Origin: Verrucomicrobiota bacterium
GTDB taxonomy: Bacteria > Verrucomicrobiota > Verrucomicrobiia > Verrucomicrobiales > DEV007
NCBI GenBank assembly: GCA_030625775.1
Contig: DAOUQC010000006.1
Location: 47,597 to 111,596, forward strand
Length of the DNA: 64,000 nucleotides
Direction: 5' to 3'
In this document: piece after piece, positions 19,073-29,809 of the stretch
Layout of the letters: each line of letters starts with the position of its first letter
Numbering within the stretch: position 1 is the stretch's first letter
Notes under the pieces: generated by a model
Seen by the model: only the letters and a program-made list of their open reading frames with translations
Told to the model about the DNA's origin: nothing
Database searches by the model: none
Position numbers and translations under genes: made by a program

Positions 19073-20020
19073 ATGAAATTGAAACCTCTTATGAAACCCC
19101 GTGCATTTTTCACCCTCGCACTGAGCCTCACCGCAGTATCCACTACACTCTTCACCAGCCTCCGCGCTGCCGACAAAGACAATAAGGATGATGGGAAACT
19201 CCGCATCATCTGTTTCGGCGCCCACCCCGATGACGCCGAATACAAAAGCGGCGGTACTGCCGCCAAATGGGCCGCTCTGGGACATCACGTAAAAATGGTA
19301 TCCGTCACCAATGGTGATATCGGCCACTGGAAAGAAGCCGGAGGCGCATTGGCAAAACGACGCACTTCAGAAGTTCACAACACTTCGGAAATCCTCGGCA
19401 GCACCGGTTACGTGATGGACAACCACGACGGCGAACTAATGCCCACTCTGGAAAATCGCAAAAGAATCGTTCGCCTCATTCGTGAGTGGAATGCCGACAT
19501 TGTCATCGCTCACCGCCCCTGGGATTACCATCCTGACCACCGTTACGTCGGTATTCTTCTTCAGGACGCTGCCTTCATGGTAGCCGTTCCCTTTTTCTGT
19601 CCCGATACTCCCGCGCTGAAAAAAAACCCGGTCTTCCTCTATTCGAGTGATCGCTTTCAAAAACCCTATCCTTTCACTCCCACCATCGCTGTTGATATTG
19701 ATGATGTGATGGATCAAAAAATCAGGGCAGTGGAACAACTGCGCACCCAGAACTACGAAGGAGGTGTTTTTGGCAGCGATGAAAAAATGGCCAAGATCCC
19801 CTCGCCCGATGACAAGGAAGCCCGCTTCGAATACATGAAAAAAAGCTGGAGCCGCAGAAACGGAAGAGAAGCTGATAAATACCGTGATTTGCTAATCAAA
19901 TACTACGGCAAGGAAAAGGGCGAAAAAATCAAACATGCCGAAACCTTCGAAGTCTGCGAATATGGCCGCCAACCAAGTGCCGCAGACATCAAGAAGCTGT
20001 TCCCTTTTTACGACAAATGA
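19073..20020 (+). CDS. PIG-L/LmbE family deacetylase
   Basis: 'ICFGAHPDDAEYKSGGTAAKWAALGHHVKMVSVTNGDIGH' and 'HRPWDYHPDHRYVG'. Confidence 0.92.
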   Translation: MKLKPLMKPRAFFTLALSLTAVSTTLFTSLRAADKDNKDDGKLRIICFGAHPDDAEYKSGGTAAKWAALGHHVKMVSVTNGDIGHWKEAGGALAKRRTSEVHNTSEILGSTGYVMDNHDGELMPTLENRKRIVRLIREWNADIVIAHRPWDYHPDHRYVGILLQDAAFMVAVPFFCPDTPALKKNPVFLYSSDRFQKPYPFTPTIAVDIDDVMDQKIRAVEQLRTQNYEGGVFGSDEKMAKIPSPDDKEARFEYMKKSWSRRNGREADKYRDLLIKYYGKEKGEKIKHAETFEVCEYGRQPSAADIKKLFPFYDK

Positions 20021-20187
20021 GCGAGCGACCGCCAACAGGTGATTGCTCCGATCCGTCTACGCAAGAGACGGCCGGAGACATTGATGCTCAGGAAACTGAC
20101 TCTCCTTCAGAGCTGACCCCCAAAGAGCAAATGGCTCTTTACGAAAAATCCCTCAAAGAAGACAACTGGGGCCATCAGCCTTGTTGA
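20017..20187 (+). CDS. Small 56-aa protein, translationally coupled (ATGA) to the PIG-L gene
   Basis: MSERPPTGDCSDPSTQETAGDIDAQETDSPSELTPKEQMALYEKSLKEDNWGHQPC*; start overlaps the upstream stop. Confidence 0.5.
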   Translation: MSERPPTGDCSDPSTQETAGDIDAQETDSPSELTPKEQMALYEKSLKEDNWGHQPC

Positions 20188-20567
20188 GCATTTGCGGTAA
20201 TATATCCTGTTCTGGACTTACCAACTATAAATCCAACAAGTAGCCAAAAAAGAAATGATGGGGCGTGTACCATGACTATCATTAGTGCCTCATCGCTTCC
20301 ATTCGGCCAGATAAAAGTTGGCAAGCATTCCGGCCAACAAAAACCGACGTAAAAAACCATTGCAAAAATAGAGGGGAAGTCCACAGCCAACAAAACCTGC
20401 ATCGCCACGCCCCGAACCCAATCAGGGACAATCCAACCTCCAATTTCGTCAACTAAAGGTAGTAGCAGCGTAATAATAGCCGTTGCAATTAGAGGAAATA
20501 TTACGGCATACCTCCACCGGAAGTTAACCCGACAAGGAATTTTTTGTTCTAAATATTCTTTCTTCAC
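20175..20567 (-). CDS. Hypothetical small membrane protein
   Basis: 130 aa with about three hydrophobic segments (YAVIFPLIATAIITLLLPLV, SIFAMVFYVGFCW, PSFLFWLLVGFIVG). Confidence 0.55.
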   Translation of the reverse strand: MKKEYLEQKIPCRVNFRWRYAVIFPLIATAIITLLLPLVDEIGGWIVPDWVRGVAMQVLLAVDFPSIFAMVFYVGFCWPECLPTFIWPNGSDEALMIVMVHAPSFLFWLLVGFIVGKSRTGYITANAQQG

Positions 20568-20720
20568 AACAAGCTATACGGCCGCTGTGAATACAATCTT
20601 ACAAACAAAACATTCAGCTCATACCAGAACATTCTTTCCCTCCTCTTACCTTCATGTCCTTCACTCCCTTCACTCCCTTCATGGTAAACATTCCCCCTCT
20701 TCGCATCCGGCACATTTGCA

Positions 20721-21460
20721 TCAAATCATCAAATCCCCACCGTTGATATCAATCGATGCCCCCGTGATGTAGGGTGCATTCGCAACTAAAAACAATACCA
20801 GATCGGCCACTTCTCCAGGCTTACCCAAACGAGGAATCGGAAAACTGTCTTCATACGCACTTATCTGTTCCGGCGTACAGTCTGAGCGAACCCTTTCCGT
20901 ATCAATCAGCCCGGGACAAATCGCATTCGCTGTGATTCCGTGCGGTGCCAGCTCTTTTGCTATTGCCCCTGGCAAACCAGAACTGCGGCCTTGGCTGCCG
21001 TGTAATGCGCCCCTCCCAGCGTACTGACACTCCTGCCAGCAGATGATGACATACTGATTATCCTGCCGAAGCCCTTCTCCTTCATAGTTTCAAGAACCGC
21101 TTTGCTACAGAGAAAAGTCCCATTCAAATTAACATCCAATACCAGATCCCATTCCTTTTTGCTGATGCCTTCAATTTTGGTCGGGCGAAGTATTCCCGCA
21201 TTGTTCACCAAAACATCGATCGTCCCGAAATGCTCAAGTACATCTTGAACCATGCTCTCAACCTCTTCCTCATTAGTGACATCGGCCTTCAATCCCAAGC
21301 CCCCTATATTTTTTGCAACTGACTTGGCCTTATCTCCATCAAGATCGCAAACAACGACATTGAGCCCAGCCCCGGCGAGCTTTTCCGTGATCCCCCTACC
21401 CATCCCCTGTGCGGCCCCGGTAACAATCGCCACCTTTTCTGGAATTTCTTCTTTTGACAT
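20721..21460 (-). pseudogene. SDR family oxidoreductase (FabG-like) split by a 1-nt frameshift
   Basis: ORF 20960..21460 (VAIVTGAAQGMGRGI...NNAGIL...SMSSSAG...YTAAKAAVL) continues in a shifted frame as 20721..20975 (...GAIAKELAPHGITANAICPGLIDTERV...ITGASIDINGG). Confidence 0.85.
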
Positions 21461-21586
21461 TTTACTTCTGATTAAAGCTATTCGCCTCTCGATTTCAGGA
21501 GGCTTCTAACCAAGGACGGGCTTCTGCGCTGATCGATAGCAGCATCCACAAAAACCAGCTACTTTGCCAATACAAATTAACTAACC

Positions 21587-22624
21587 TTACTGATGAACTT
21601 CAAGCGGCCCAAGTCGATAATAAGTGCCGGCAAAATAAGCACGTTTGCCGTGATAGCTCTGGGCATTTTTTTCTTCTATTCTGATTTTTTCTCCATCAAT
21701 AAATAAATCAATCCGGCAAGCTTTTCCATCAATAAAATAATCCGTATCCGTATCGATAAAAACAGCTTTACGTTTTTCTGGATTGCTAAAAGTAGCGAAG
21801 CCTTCAATTTCGCCAATATGTGCAGTGGGGCCACGGATAGTATAAATACTAAAATTGATGCCCTTTTTCTTATCGACTTCATTCAGGCTTAACTCCATTC
21901 GCCCGCCCTTTCCATCCACCCAAACACCACTGATCAACTGCTCGGGGTTCCCCTTCTCATACAGCTGGAGCATCTTCACTCGTTCATCAGTCAAATCGGT
22001 GAGTGCATCCCAATGCTTGATCTTTTTGATTATGTCAGAATCACCTTTTTCGTCATCGCGCAGATACAACGGCCCCGGATGTTCTGCCTTGTAATCACGA
22101 TACTCAATCCAATCACGCGCGTCCTTACGAAGAGCGATTCGTTTTTCTTCCGAAAACTTTCCCATGACCCGCCCATACACCTCATTGAGCTTCGCATCAG
22201 CTCTGCCATGAAGCTCACGAGCAAGCTTCACCTGCCCCGCATAATCAAGTCGTTGGTAAGTACCACTGGGATCCGGCTTGAGTTTTTGATGATCTTTTAC
22301 AGATGCCAATACAAGGGCCAAGCTCAGTGACTCATCTGAAAGCACCTTCAGAGTCACTTCACCCAGCACTTGGGTTTTATCCGTGCTTTGCTGGTAAAAC
22401 TTCAATGTGCCTCGTCGGATTCCGTCGACCTCTTTGAGAGTTGCGGTATAAAACTCGCCGGAGGTCTGCAAATAACAGTCAACAACCTTGTCCCCCTCAA
22501 CAGAGCTATCTTCAATCAAGCTAAGCCTCGCCCCCTTTGGCCCCCGATATACAGCATTCTCTCCCCAGGCGGCAGAGGAAACAGCCAGACTAAATACCAC
22601 AACCAGGATTCGAATCATACTCAT
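21587..22624 (-). CDS. Secreted protein with LprI-like (DUF1311) domain
   Basis: Signal peptide MIRILVVVFSLAVSSAAWG; 'LARELHGRADAKLNEVYGRVMGKFSEEKRIALRKDARDWIEYRDYKAE'. Confidence 0.65.
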   Translation of the reverse strand: MSMIRILVVVFSLAVSSAAWGENAVYRGPKGARLSLIEDSSVEGDKVVDCYLQTSGEFYTATLKEVDGIRRGTLKFYQQSTDKTQVLGEVTLKVLSDESLSLALVLASVKDHQKLKPDPSGTYQRLDYAGQVKLARELHGRADAKLNEVYGRVMGKFSEEKRIALRKDARDWIEYRDYKAEHPGPLYLRDDEKGDSDIIKKIKHWDALTDLTDERVKMLQLYEKGNPEQLISGVWVDGKGGRMELSLNEVDKKKGINFSIYTIRGPTAHIGEIEGFATFSNPEKRKAVFIDTDTDYFIDGKACRIDLFIDGEKIRIEEKNAQSYHGKRAYFAGTYYRLGPLEVHQ

Positions 22625-22682
22625 AAGCGAGCTTTGCAAAGTTAGCCGTAAAATGGAAGACCAAGCTGCAATCAACGAATCT

Positions 22683-23630
22683 TCAGCTCGCAGAAAGATC
22701 AAGTTGCCGAACCCTCGACTCATCTTTGGAAATCTGGGCTTTCAAGTCATCCAGACCCTCAAACTTTTTTTCTTCCCTGATAAATTCCACAAAAGTGATC
22801 TCCAGATCTTCTCCGTATATTTCACCATCAAAGTCCAGCAGAAAAACCTCGAGCAGACGCCTGCCCCGCTCACCTTCCACGGTAGGTCGATAACCCAAAT
22901 TAGCTACTCCTACATGCCTGGACCCTTCTCCTGAATCGCGGGCAGCAATGACTGCATACACCCCACTTGGAGGCAGTTGTTCGTTGTGCACACTTAGGTT
23001 TGCCGTCGGGTAGCCGATCGTTCTTCCCAACTGCTTTCCTTTAATCACCGTCCCCAACACGGTATAATCCCGCCCTAACAGTGTCGAGCTTGTCAAAAAG
23101 TCACCTTCCTCCACCGCCTGTCTGAGCAAAGTGCTGCTAATAACCTTTTCCTTTTCACAAACCGGAGCCACCCCATCAACACTGAAACCCAGGTCTTTGC
23201 CCATGCGCTTTAGGAGTTGCAAATTTCCTGAGCGCTGGTAGCCAAAAATCCAATCACTGCCGACGATGATTTTCCGTAAATCCTGACAGGCACTGGCAAG
23301 CGATGAAACAAACCGCTCTGCAGGCAAACGTGAAAAATTTTCATCAAAGTGAATCAGCAAAACCTGCCCAATCCCCAGGCGCTGTAACAAAAGCAGTTTA
23401 TGACGAGTGGAAGTAAGCAGTCGGGGAGCAGAGCCTGCCGCCAGAACGGTTCTCGGATGAGGATCAAAGGTCACTACTACCGCCGTGCCTCCATTTTGTG
23501 CCGCCGCAGTGACTGCTTTGCCAATCACCTCCTGATGCCCCTTGTGCAAAGCATCAAACACGCCGATGGCGAGATACACCGGTCCCGGGATTTCAGCCAG
23601 ACTAACAATGTCCTCCATCAAGCGCATCAC
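22683..23630 (-). CDS. ribF: Bifunctional riboflavin kinase/FAD synthetase
   Basis: 'AIGVFDALHKGHQEVIGKAV', 'GRTIGYPTANLSV', 'GVYAVIA'. Confidence 0.93.
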   Translation of the reverse strand: MMRLMEDIVSLAEIPGPVYLAIGVFDALHKGHQEVIGKAVTAAAQNGGTAVVVTFDPHPRTVLAAGSAPRLLTSTRHKLLLLQRLGIGQVLLIHFDENFSRLPAERFVSSLASACQDLRKIIVGSDWIFGYQRSGNLQLLKRMGKDLGFSVDGVAPVCEKEKVISSTLLRQAVEEGDFLTSSTLLGRDYTVLGTVIKGKQLGRTIGYPTANLSVHNEQLPPSGVYAVIAARDSGEGSRHVGVANLGYRPTVEGERGRRLLEVFLLDFDGEIYGEDLEITFVEFIREEKKFEGLDDLKAQISKDESRVRQLDLSAS

Positions 23631-23702
23631 CCAGTCCTAATCCCAAAAAACTCCCCCTTCTGCCTTCAATATTCCTTGTTCGATATTCAACCTTCCCTCC
23701 CC

Positions 23703-24419
23703 TCACGCTCCGCGCATCCGCGACACCTCGGGCAAAGTCAGCATAGCCTGCAACACTTCATCACGTTTACCTTCTTTCAATTGTTCAAAAGTCACACATC
23801 GACTCAGATCAAATTTCCCCGATCTTGTTCTGCGCAGCTTACTCAGATGCGCTCCACAGCCCAGCTTCTCACCAATATCGTGCGCGTAAGTACGCACATA
23901 AAAACCCTTGCTGCACTTCACTGTGAAATCAATCTCAGGCAAATCAATCCGGTCAATACGCTTACTATACACGTAAACCAGACGTGGGTCGCGTTTCACC
24001 GTTTTTCCCTGGCGAGCCAGCTTGTAGAGCGGCACACCATCTTTTTTGATCGCCGACACCATTGGAGGCATCTGATAAAAATCACCTTTAAATTCATCGA
24101 ATGCAGCATTCACCACCTCATCGGAAAAATCCGGGACTTCCTTTTCCTCAAGAATTTCACCTTCGGCATCCTGGGTATTGGTCGTAGCTCCCAGAGTAAT
24201 CGTTCCCACATACTCCTTATCTTCGCTCATCAACAAATCCTGGATTTTTGTCGCCCTACCAACCACGAGAATCAACAAACCTGTCGCCATAGGATCCAAA
24301 GTGCCGCAATGACCAATCTTTTTGATCCCCAGGCATCTGCGAGCCACCGCCACCACATCGTGCGAGGTCATGTCCTGCCCCTTGTCCACCAACAATACTC
24401 CGTCTATTGAATTATCCAT
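23703..24419 (-). CDS. truB: tRNA pseudouridine(55) synthase
   Basis: 'GVLLVDKGQDMTSHDVVAVARR', 'GHCGTLDPMATGLLILVVGRATK'. Confidence 0.95.
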   Translation of the reverse strand: MDNSIDGVLLVDKGQDMTSHDVVAVARRCLGIKKIGHCGTLDPMATGLLILVVGRATKIQDLLMSEDKEYVGTITLGATTNTQDAEGEILEEKEVPDFSDEVVNAAFDEFKGDFYQMPPMVSAIKKDGVPLYKLARQGKTVKRDPRLVYVYSKRIDRIDLPEIDFTVKCSKGFYVRTYAHDIGEKLGCGAHLSKLRRTRSGKFDLSRCVTFEQLKEGKRDEVLQAMLTLPEVSRMRGA

Positions 24420-25407
24420 TTATCACTTGCTCCACACTTTCTAAAAATCTTGCCGCTGCCTCGTCAATTGGACCACTCAATCGCGTGCCCGCTGCCAGTT
24501 GATGCCCACCTCCACCAAATTTGCCACAGACAGCCCCCACGTCGGCATCAGGTGTTTTTGACCGGGCACTAACTCGAACCCTACCATCCTCGAGTTCCTC
24601 GAAAAACACCGCCACAATGACGCTATCAATAGAGCGAATCACATCAATCAAGCCCTCGGTATCAGAAGGCTGCAAGCCAAATTCATCAATAACCGAACGC
24701 CTCAACTTCCAACTGGCCACCTTCCCCTCGCAGGAAATTTGCAGCTCTTTCAATAATTCCCTCAAGGCATAGATCCTTCGCAAGGGATAGGATTCATAGA
24801 GAGACTGAGAAATTCCACCCACGTCAACCCCGCCTCGCACCAACTGGGCCCCCACCTCAAAAGTGTGTGCCGTTGTACTTGGGTATCGAAAAGATCCAGT
24901 ATCGGTAGAAATTCCCGCCCAGATATTATTTCTCACCACTTCATCCAAAGGCCACTCCATAGCCGCTATCAAATCATAGACAATCTCTCCCGTGGCAGGG
25001 GCTTTGACATCAATGTAGTTCAAATCCCCGTAAGCAGGATTGCTGATATGATGGTCTATATTAATCAACAGCCCACGGTCTCCGAAAGCTGCCCAGACCT
25101 CATCTCCTACACGTTCTTCGGATGCAGTGTCCAAAACCACAGTCACGTCTACTTCCAGAGGAGCATGCAAATCACTAGGCATCTTCACCAAAGAAGCTCC
25201 CGGCAGAAAATCCAGAGAGCCAGGTACTCCGTCCTGGTTCAATACCGTCACCTCCTTACCCAGTTCGACCAAAACCCGGGCCACTGCCACCGCCGACCCG
25301 ATCGCATCACCATCCGGGCGCATGTGACTCAGCACCGCGATCGTATTGGCTTTCAGTAAAGCTTCACCGATTTCGCGAAAACTCTGCATCTTATCCCTGT
25401 TGCTCAT
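24412..25407 (-). CDS. nrnA: DHH/DHHA1 phosphoesterase (NrnA-like oligoribonuclease/pAp phosphatase)
   Basis: 'AVLSHMRPDGDAIGSAVA', 'NIDHHISNPAYGDLNYID', C-terminal 'GGGGHQLAAG'. Confidence 0.9.
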   Translation of the reverse strand: MSNRDKMQSFREIGEALLKANTIAVLSHMRPDGDAIGSAVAVARVLVELGKEVTVLNQDGVPGSLDFLPGASLVKMPSDLHAPLEVDVTVVLDTASEERVGDEVWAAFGDRGLLINIDHHISNPAYGDLNYIDVKAPATGEIVYDLIAAMEWPLDEVVRNNIWAGISTDTGSFRYPSTTAHTFEVGAQLVRGGVDVGGISQSLYESYPLRRIYALRELLKELQISCEGKVASWKLRRSVIDEFGLQPSDTEGLIDVIRSIDSVIVAVFFEELEDGRVRVSARSKTPDADVGAVCGKFGGGGHQLAAGTRLSGPIDEAAARFLESVEQVING

Positions 25408-25786
25408 CACTGCCCTCAACCAGCTCATCGGGAGAGGGCTCGGCAGTCGGTTGCTCGGCAATTTCTTCCAATAAGGATAAGATTCTCACCCCTCTTTCAA
25501 CCGAATCATCAGAATGGAATTCCAAGCGGGGAGTGAATTTCATGGTCACCCGTTTTGCAATATAGGACTGCATGGCCACACGCTTGTGATTCAATTTATC
25601 GATAACCTTTTTTACGGTATTCTGATCACCTATCACACCGATAAAAACCTCGGCTTTTTTCAAATTGCTTGCCACCTTCACTTCGTGAACAGATACCAAC
25701 ACCCCATGGAATTCGAATTCCCTGCTGATATAAGTCCCCAGTTCCTGCTTCAGCAGTTCGTTTACCCGTAAAAGACGCTTACTCAT
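25391..25786 (-). CDS. rbfA: 30S ribosome-binding factor A
   Basis: 'MSKRLLRVNELLKQELGTYISREFEFHGVLVSVHEVKVASNLKKAEVFIGV...LEFHSDDSVERGVRI'. Confidence 0.9.
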   Translation of the reverse strand: MSKRLLRVNELLKQELGTYISREFEFHGVLVSVHEVKVASNLKKAEVFIGVIGDQNTVKKVIDKLNHKRVAMQSYIAKRVTMKFTPRLEFHSDDSVERGVRILSLLEEIAEQPTAEPSPDELVEGSDEQQG

Positions 25787-25952
25787 GGTTCTTCTCTTTT
25801 CCGATTCAATGGCAAATGAACACAACTCTGAAATAAATCCAACTACCTCTTTGTCACAAGCTCATCCTTCAATCGCAACGCCCCACTCCGCGAGGTCCAA
25901 GAAATCATTTTACCACAACTCCCTTCTCACCCGGATCCACTTTATTCTTAAA

Positions 25953-28106
25953 TCAGAGTGTTTGAGCCACTTTTTCAAGTTCGTAACACTCAATGATATC
26001 CCCCGGAACATAATCGTTGAATTTTCCAAGGCGAATCCCGCATTCCAATCCGTTGCGCACTTCTTTGACGTCTTCTTTAAATCGGCGCAATGTAGCAAAA
26101 CCACCATCGTAAACTGCTTGACGGCCTCGCAATACACGCGCACGGGCAGTACGGGCCATACGGCCATCAATCACAACACAGCCACCCACGCGTCCCGAAG
26201 ACAGCTTGAACAATTCCTTCACCTCAGCATGGCCAATCACGTTCTCACGCGTTTCAGGGTCAAGCATACCCAGTAGTGATTCCCTCACCTGATCGATCAA
26301 TTCGTAAATAATGCTGAAAAGCTTCACCTGAATTCCCTCTCGTCTGGCGATCGGAACCGCCTTGCTTTCCAACTTGGTGTTAAAACCAATAATAACCGCT
26401 TCCGAGGCACTCGCTAACAACACATCAGATTCAGTTATCGGCCCAGCCGATGCATGCAGGATGTCCACAGAAATCTTATCTGACTCAATCTCTTGCAGAG
26501 CATTGACCACTGCTTCTACAGATCCCTGGACATCACACTTCAAAATCAGTTTCAAGACCTTTTTATCACCCGCCTCGATGTTCTGAAAAAGTGTTTCCAA
26601 AGATGTTTGCACAGGTCTGGCGAGTTTTTTGTGGCGCAAATCCCCTAGACGCTCCTCGCTCAATTTTTTAGCATTGCGCTCAGAGTCCATCTGAATGAGC
26701 TCATCACCCACACCTGGCAATCCGCTGAATCCAAGAATCTCAACAGGCTCTGCCGGACCGGCCGATTTTACCACCTTGCCATCCGTGCCAAGTAAGGACT
26801 TCACCTTGCCTGAATAATTACCGCAGATAAAAGGAACACCTGGCTTCAAGGTTCCCGCCTGGATTACAACGATTGCTGTTGCCCCTTTACCCGGGTTCAT
26901 TTTGGCTTCAATCACCGTTCCGCGAACCGCCCCTTCCGGATTCGCTTTGAGCTCCATGATCTCTGCCTGCAAAATAATCGCCTCATACAAATCCTCGAGC
27001 CCGGCCCCCGTTTTTGCTGATACTTCAATACAAAGAGTGCTGCCACCCCAATCTTCCGGGCTCAAGTCGCGCTCCTGAAGCTGGGTTTTCACCTTCATCA
27101 CATCAGCACGAGGCAAATCGGTTTTGTTGATAGCTACGATAATACCGACATTAGCCGCACGAGCATGGTCGATCGCTTCAATCGTCGTCGGCATGATGCC
27201 ATCATCAGCAGCGATAACCAGCACCACAATATCGGTCACATTGGCCCCACGAGCCCTCATTTCGGTAAAAGCCGCATGCCCCGGAGTATCAATAAAAGTA
27301 ACCTGTTTTTCGTTTCGGATAACCGAATAAGCCCCCACGTGCTGGGTAATCCCACCCGCTTCCCCATCCGCTACTTTGGAACCCCGGTAAAAATCCAACA
27401 GAGAAGTCTTCCCATGATCAACGTGCCCCATGAAAGTCACAATGGGCGGGCGTGCAGCCAGTTCATCTTCCTCACTGGCCTCTTCCTCCTCAGGCTCCTC
27501 TATAACCTCTTCAACCTTATGAACCCCTCCTCCTTTTTCACGCTTTTCTTTCTCGAGAACAAAACCATTTTTTTCGCAAATTTGCTCTGCAACATCAGGT
27601 TCAATGGACTGATTCTGATTGACGAACACATCCAGTTCCATCAAATCTTTAATCAGGGCAAAGGGCTTCAAACCAAGAGCAACAGCAAGCTCTTTCACCA
27701 CAATAGGGGGTTTCAAATTGATGATTTTGGCAGGATCGATCAAGTCCTCTTCATCTTCATCTTCATCTCCATCTCCATCCTCCTCAGTTCCTGCAGAAGC
27801 CGGCTCCTCCTTATTTTCCTCAGCCAATTTTTCCTCAACCAATTTTTCCTCAACCAATTTTTCTTCCGCCTGGCGCCTTTTTTGCACCAGGGAATCTGCC
27901 TGTGGACCAGTCAACGAAGAAAAGATCGTTCCGTCCGATGCTTTTGAATCAATCTGATTCTTCTTGCTCTTACCACGCAGCTCCTCCTTACGCTCTGATT
28001 CCTCAAAGAGGTTCAAAGCATCCTTCTTTTTCTCATCCAGGGAACTCCCGGATTTTTCGCCGGTGTCGCCCTTGTCCTGAGCTGCGTCTTGTGTTTTCGA
28101 AGCCAT
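25953..28106 (-). CDS. infB: Translation initiation factor IF-2
   Basis: '[42 protein letters not shown]', '[45 protein letters not shown]'. Confidence 0.97.
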   Translation of the reverse strand: MASKTQDAAQDKGDTGEKSGSSLDEKKKDALNLFEESERKEELRGKSKKNQIDSKASDGTIFSSLTGPQADSLVQKRRQAEEKLVEEKLVEEKLAEENKEEPASAGTEEDGDGDEDEDEEDLIDPAKIINLKPPIVVKELAVALGLKPFALIKDLMELDVFVNQNQSIEPDVAEQICEKNGFVLEKEKREKGGGVHKVEEVIEEPEEEEASEEDELAARPPIVTFMGHVDHGKTSLLDFYRGSKVADGEAGGITQHVGAYSVIRNEKQVTFIDTPGHAAFTEMRARGANVTDIVVLVIAADDGIMPTTIEAIDHARAANVGIIVAINKTDLPRADVMKVKTQLQERDLSPEDWGGSTLCIEVSAKTGAGLEDLYEAIILQAEIMELKANPEGAVRGTVIEAKMNPGKGATAIVVIQAGTLKPGVPFICGNYSGKVKSLLGTDGKVVKSAGPAEPVEILGFSGLPGVGDELIQMDSERNAKKLSEERLGDLRHKKLARPVQTSLETLFQNIEAGDKKVLKLILKCDVQGSVEAVVNALQEIESDKISVDILHASAGPITESDVLLASASEAVIIGFNTKLESKAVPIARREGIQVKLFSIIYELIDQVRESLLGMLDPETRENVIGHAEVKELFKLSSGRVGGCVVIDGRMARTARARVLRGRQAVYDGGFATLRRFKEDVKEVRNGLECGIRLGKFNDYVPGDIIECYELEKVAQTL

Positions 28107-28173
28107 TAAATCCTAGTTTCCCTTGATTAAAGTACCAATAATCCAATTCTGTATCAGCCGACGCAGTCACCGT

Positions 28174-29553
28174 CTAAGCTGAAGTCTCAGTTTCTTTGCT
28201 TTCCACTCCTTCTTGTTCTCCGGCAGATTCTTCTTCCGTCACCGCAGCTGGTGCTTCCACCTCAACAGATTCGCTTTCGACAGCAGCTGCCGCCTCACCT
28301 GCAGGCGGCTGATAAATTTCCTTGGCTTTTCCAAGAATGATCGCAGCCTCTTCTTCAGGTATATCGATGATCCCGGCAATGTCTTCTGCATCGACCGAAG
28401 TCGCCAACATCTCAATATTGGTAATTCCCCCACGCACCAGTTCCAAAGCCTTCTCCCGCTCCAATCCAAGCGGCTCGATCAACGCTTCAGCGGCAGCTTC
28501 CACCCGCGCCTCAAAAGCTTCATGAGCAGATTCATCTTTCTCCACCTGAATATCCCAGCCTACCAGCCGGGAGGTCAGACGGGCATTTTGGCCACGCCGG
28601 CCAATAGCTTTGGCCAACTCCTCCTCCTCCACAGTCACCTTCACTGAATGAGCTTCCTCATCGAGATCGATGGAACGGATCAGGGCTGGCTTCAGGGCAT
28701 CCTGCACAAATTCACGAATGTCATCACTCCAGCGAATGATATCGACTTTTTCGTTGTTGAGCTCACGTACGATATTTTTCACCCGTGCGCCACGCAGTCC
28801 CACACAAGCTCCAACCGGATCCACCTTTTCGTTAGCACTGTAAACCGCTACCTTCGTCCGGTAACCGGCCTCACGGGCAATGCCCCGGATCTCAACAGTT
28901 CGATCAGCAATCTCACTCACCTCGGATTCAAATAAACGTCGAACAAAATTAGGATGACTGCGGGAAAGAATAATCTCCGGCCCCCTGGCCCCATTCTCTA
29001 CGGCCACCACATAAGCACGCACCCGGTCACCCACATTGTATTCTTCAGTATTGACCCGCTCCCTCGAAGGCATTACTCCCTCGAATTTCCCCAAATCGAC
29101 CATGACATCAGATCTTTCGAAACGACGCACTGTTCCACTAACGATATCACCTGCCCGGTCCTTGAATTCATCGTAGATCAAAGCCTTCTCAGCTTGACGC
29201 AATCGCTGCAACATTGCCTGCTTGGCGGTCTGCGCTGCAATACGTCCAAAATCCTTCGGTGTCACGTCCACCTCGATCTCCTGATCAATTTCTGCACCCG
29301 GAGTAATCCGCTGGGCCGTTGCCAGATCGATCTGGTCGTAGGGATGTGCCACCGTCTCCACCACAACCAGGGATGCCGTTGCCTTGATGTTACCGTTGTC
29401 TGGATCAATGTGAATTTCCAAACCTCGAGCAGGGCCAATGCTTTTCCTCGATGCAGCCAACAAGGCGCTTTCAAGAGCCTCGATCATCGTTGCCCGATCG
29501 ATTCCCTTTTCCTTCTCGTAATACTCAAAGAGTGCTAATAATTCGCTGGTCAT
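28174..29553 (-). CDS. nusA: Transcription termination/antitermination factor NusA
   Basis: 'SELLALFEYYEKEKGIDRATMIEALESALLAASRKS', S1 + KH domains ('GACVGLRGARVKNIVRELNNEKVDIIRW'). Confidence 0.96.
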   Translation of the reverse strand: MTSELLALFEYYEKEKGIDRATMIEALESALLAASRKSIGPARGLEIHIDPDNGNIKATASLVVVETVAHPYDQIDLATAQRITPGAEIDQEIEVDVTPKDFGRIAAQTAKQAMLQRLRQAEKALIYDEFKDRAGDIVSGTVRRFERSDVMVDLGKFEGVMPSRERVNTEEYNVGDRVRAYVVAVENGARGPEIILSRSHPNFVRRLFESEVSEIADRTVEIRGIAREAGYRTKVAVYSANEKVDPVGACVGLRGARVKNIVRELNNEKVDIIRWSDDIREFVQDALKPALIRSIDLDEEAHSVKVTVEEEELAKAIGRRGQNARLTSRLVGWDIQVEKDESAHEAFEARVEAAAEALIEPLGLEREKALELVRGGITNIEMLATSVDAEDIAGIIDIPEEEAAIILGKAKEIYQPPAGEAAAAVESESVEVEAPAAVTEEESAGEQEGVESKETETSA

Positions 29554-29809
29554 TGTCCTGTAGGAACCTGAGACAGAAAAGGGCGGGAAAAATTTCCCAC
29601 CCCACTTCGCCCCTACGGCCTGCGGCCTAGGTCATCCAAGTGTTGTAAGCTGCCATCATAGCGGCAACCGCCCCAAGTCGCAAGCAGAAAACCCCGTGCA
29701 ACTTTCAACTTGCACATAAGCATTTTATGCCTTAACTCAGGGCCGCTGCGGAAACCATTTGGAATACTCGATTTTTTAAATCGCTTCCAAATCACCGCAG
29801 TAGAAGAAA

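Noticed and set aside
20640-20690. Short tandem CTTCACTCC repeats (TCCTTCACTCCCTTCACTCCCTTCATGG)
   Set aside because: Only about three imperfect units in an intergenic region; low-complexity, no structural or regulatory interpretation.
29700-29760. GTGCAA/TTGCAC hairpin in the nusA upstream region as an intrinsic terminator
   Set aside because: Only a 6-bp stem with an 8-nt loop and an interrupted G/T tail (GGGGTTTTC); insufficient to call a terminator.
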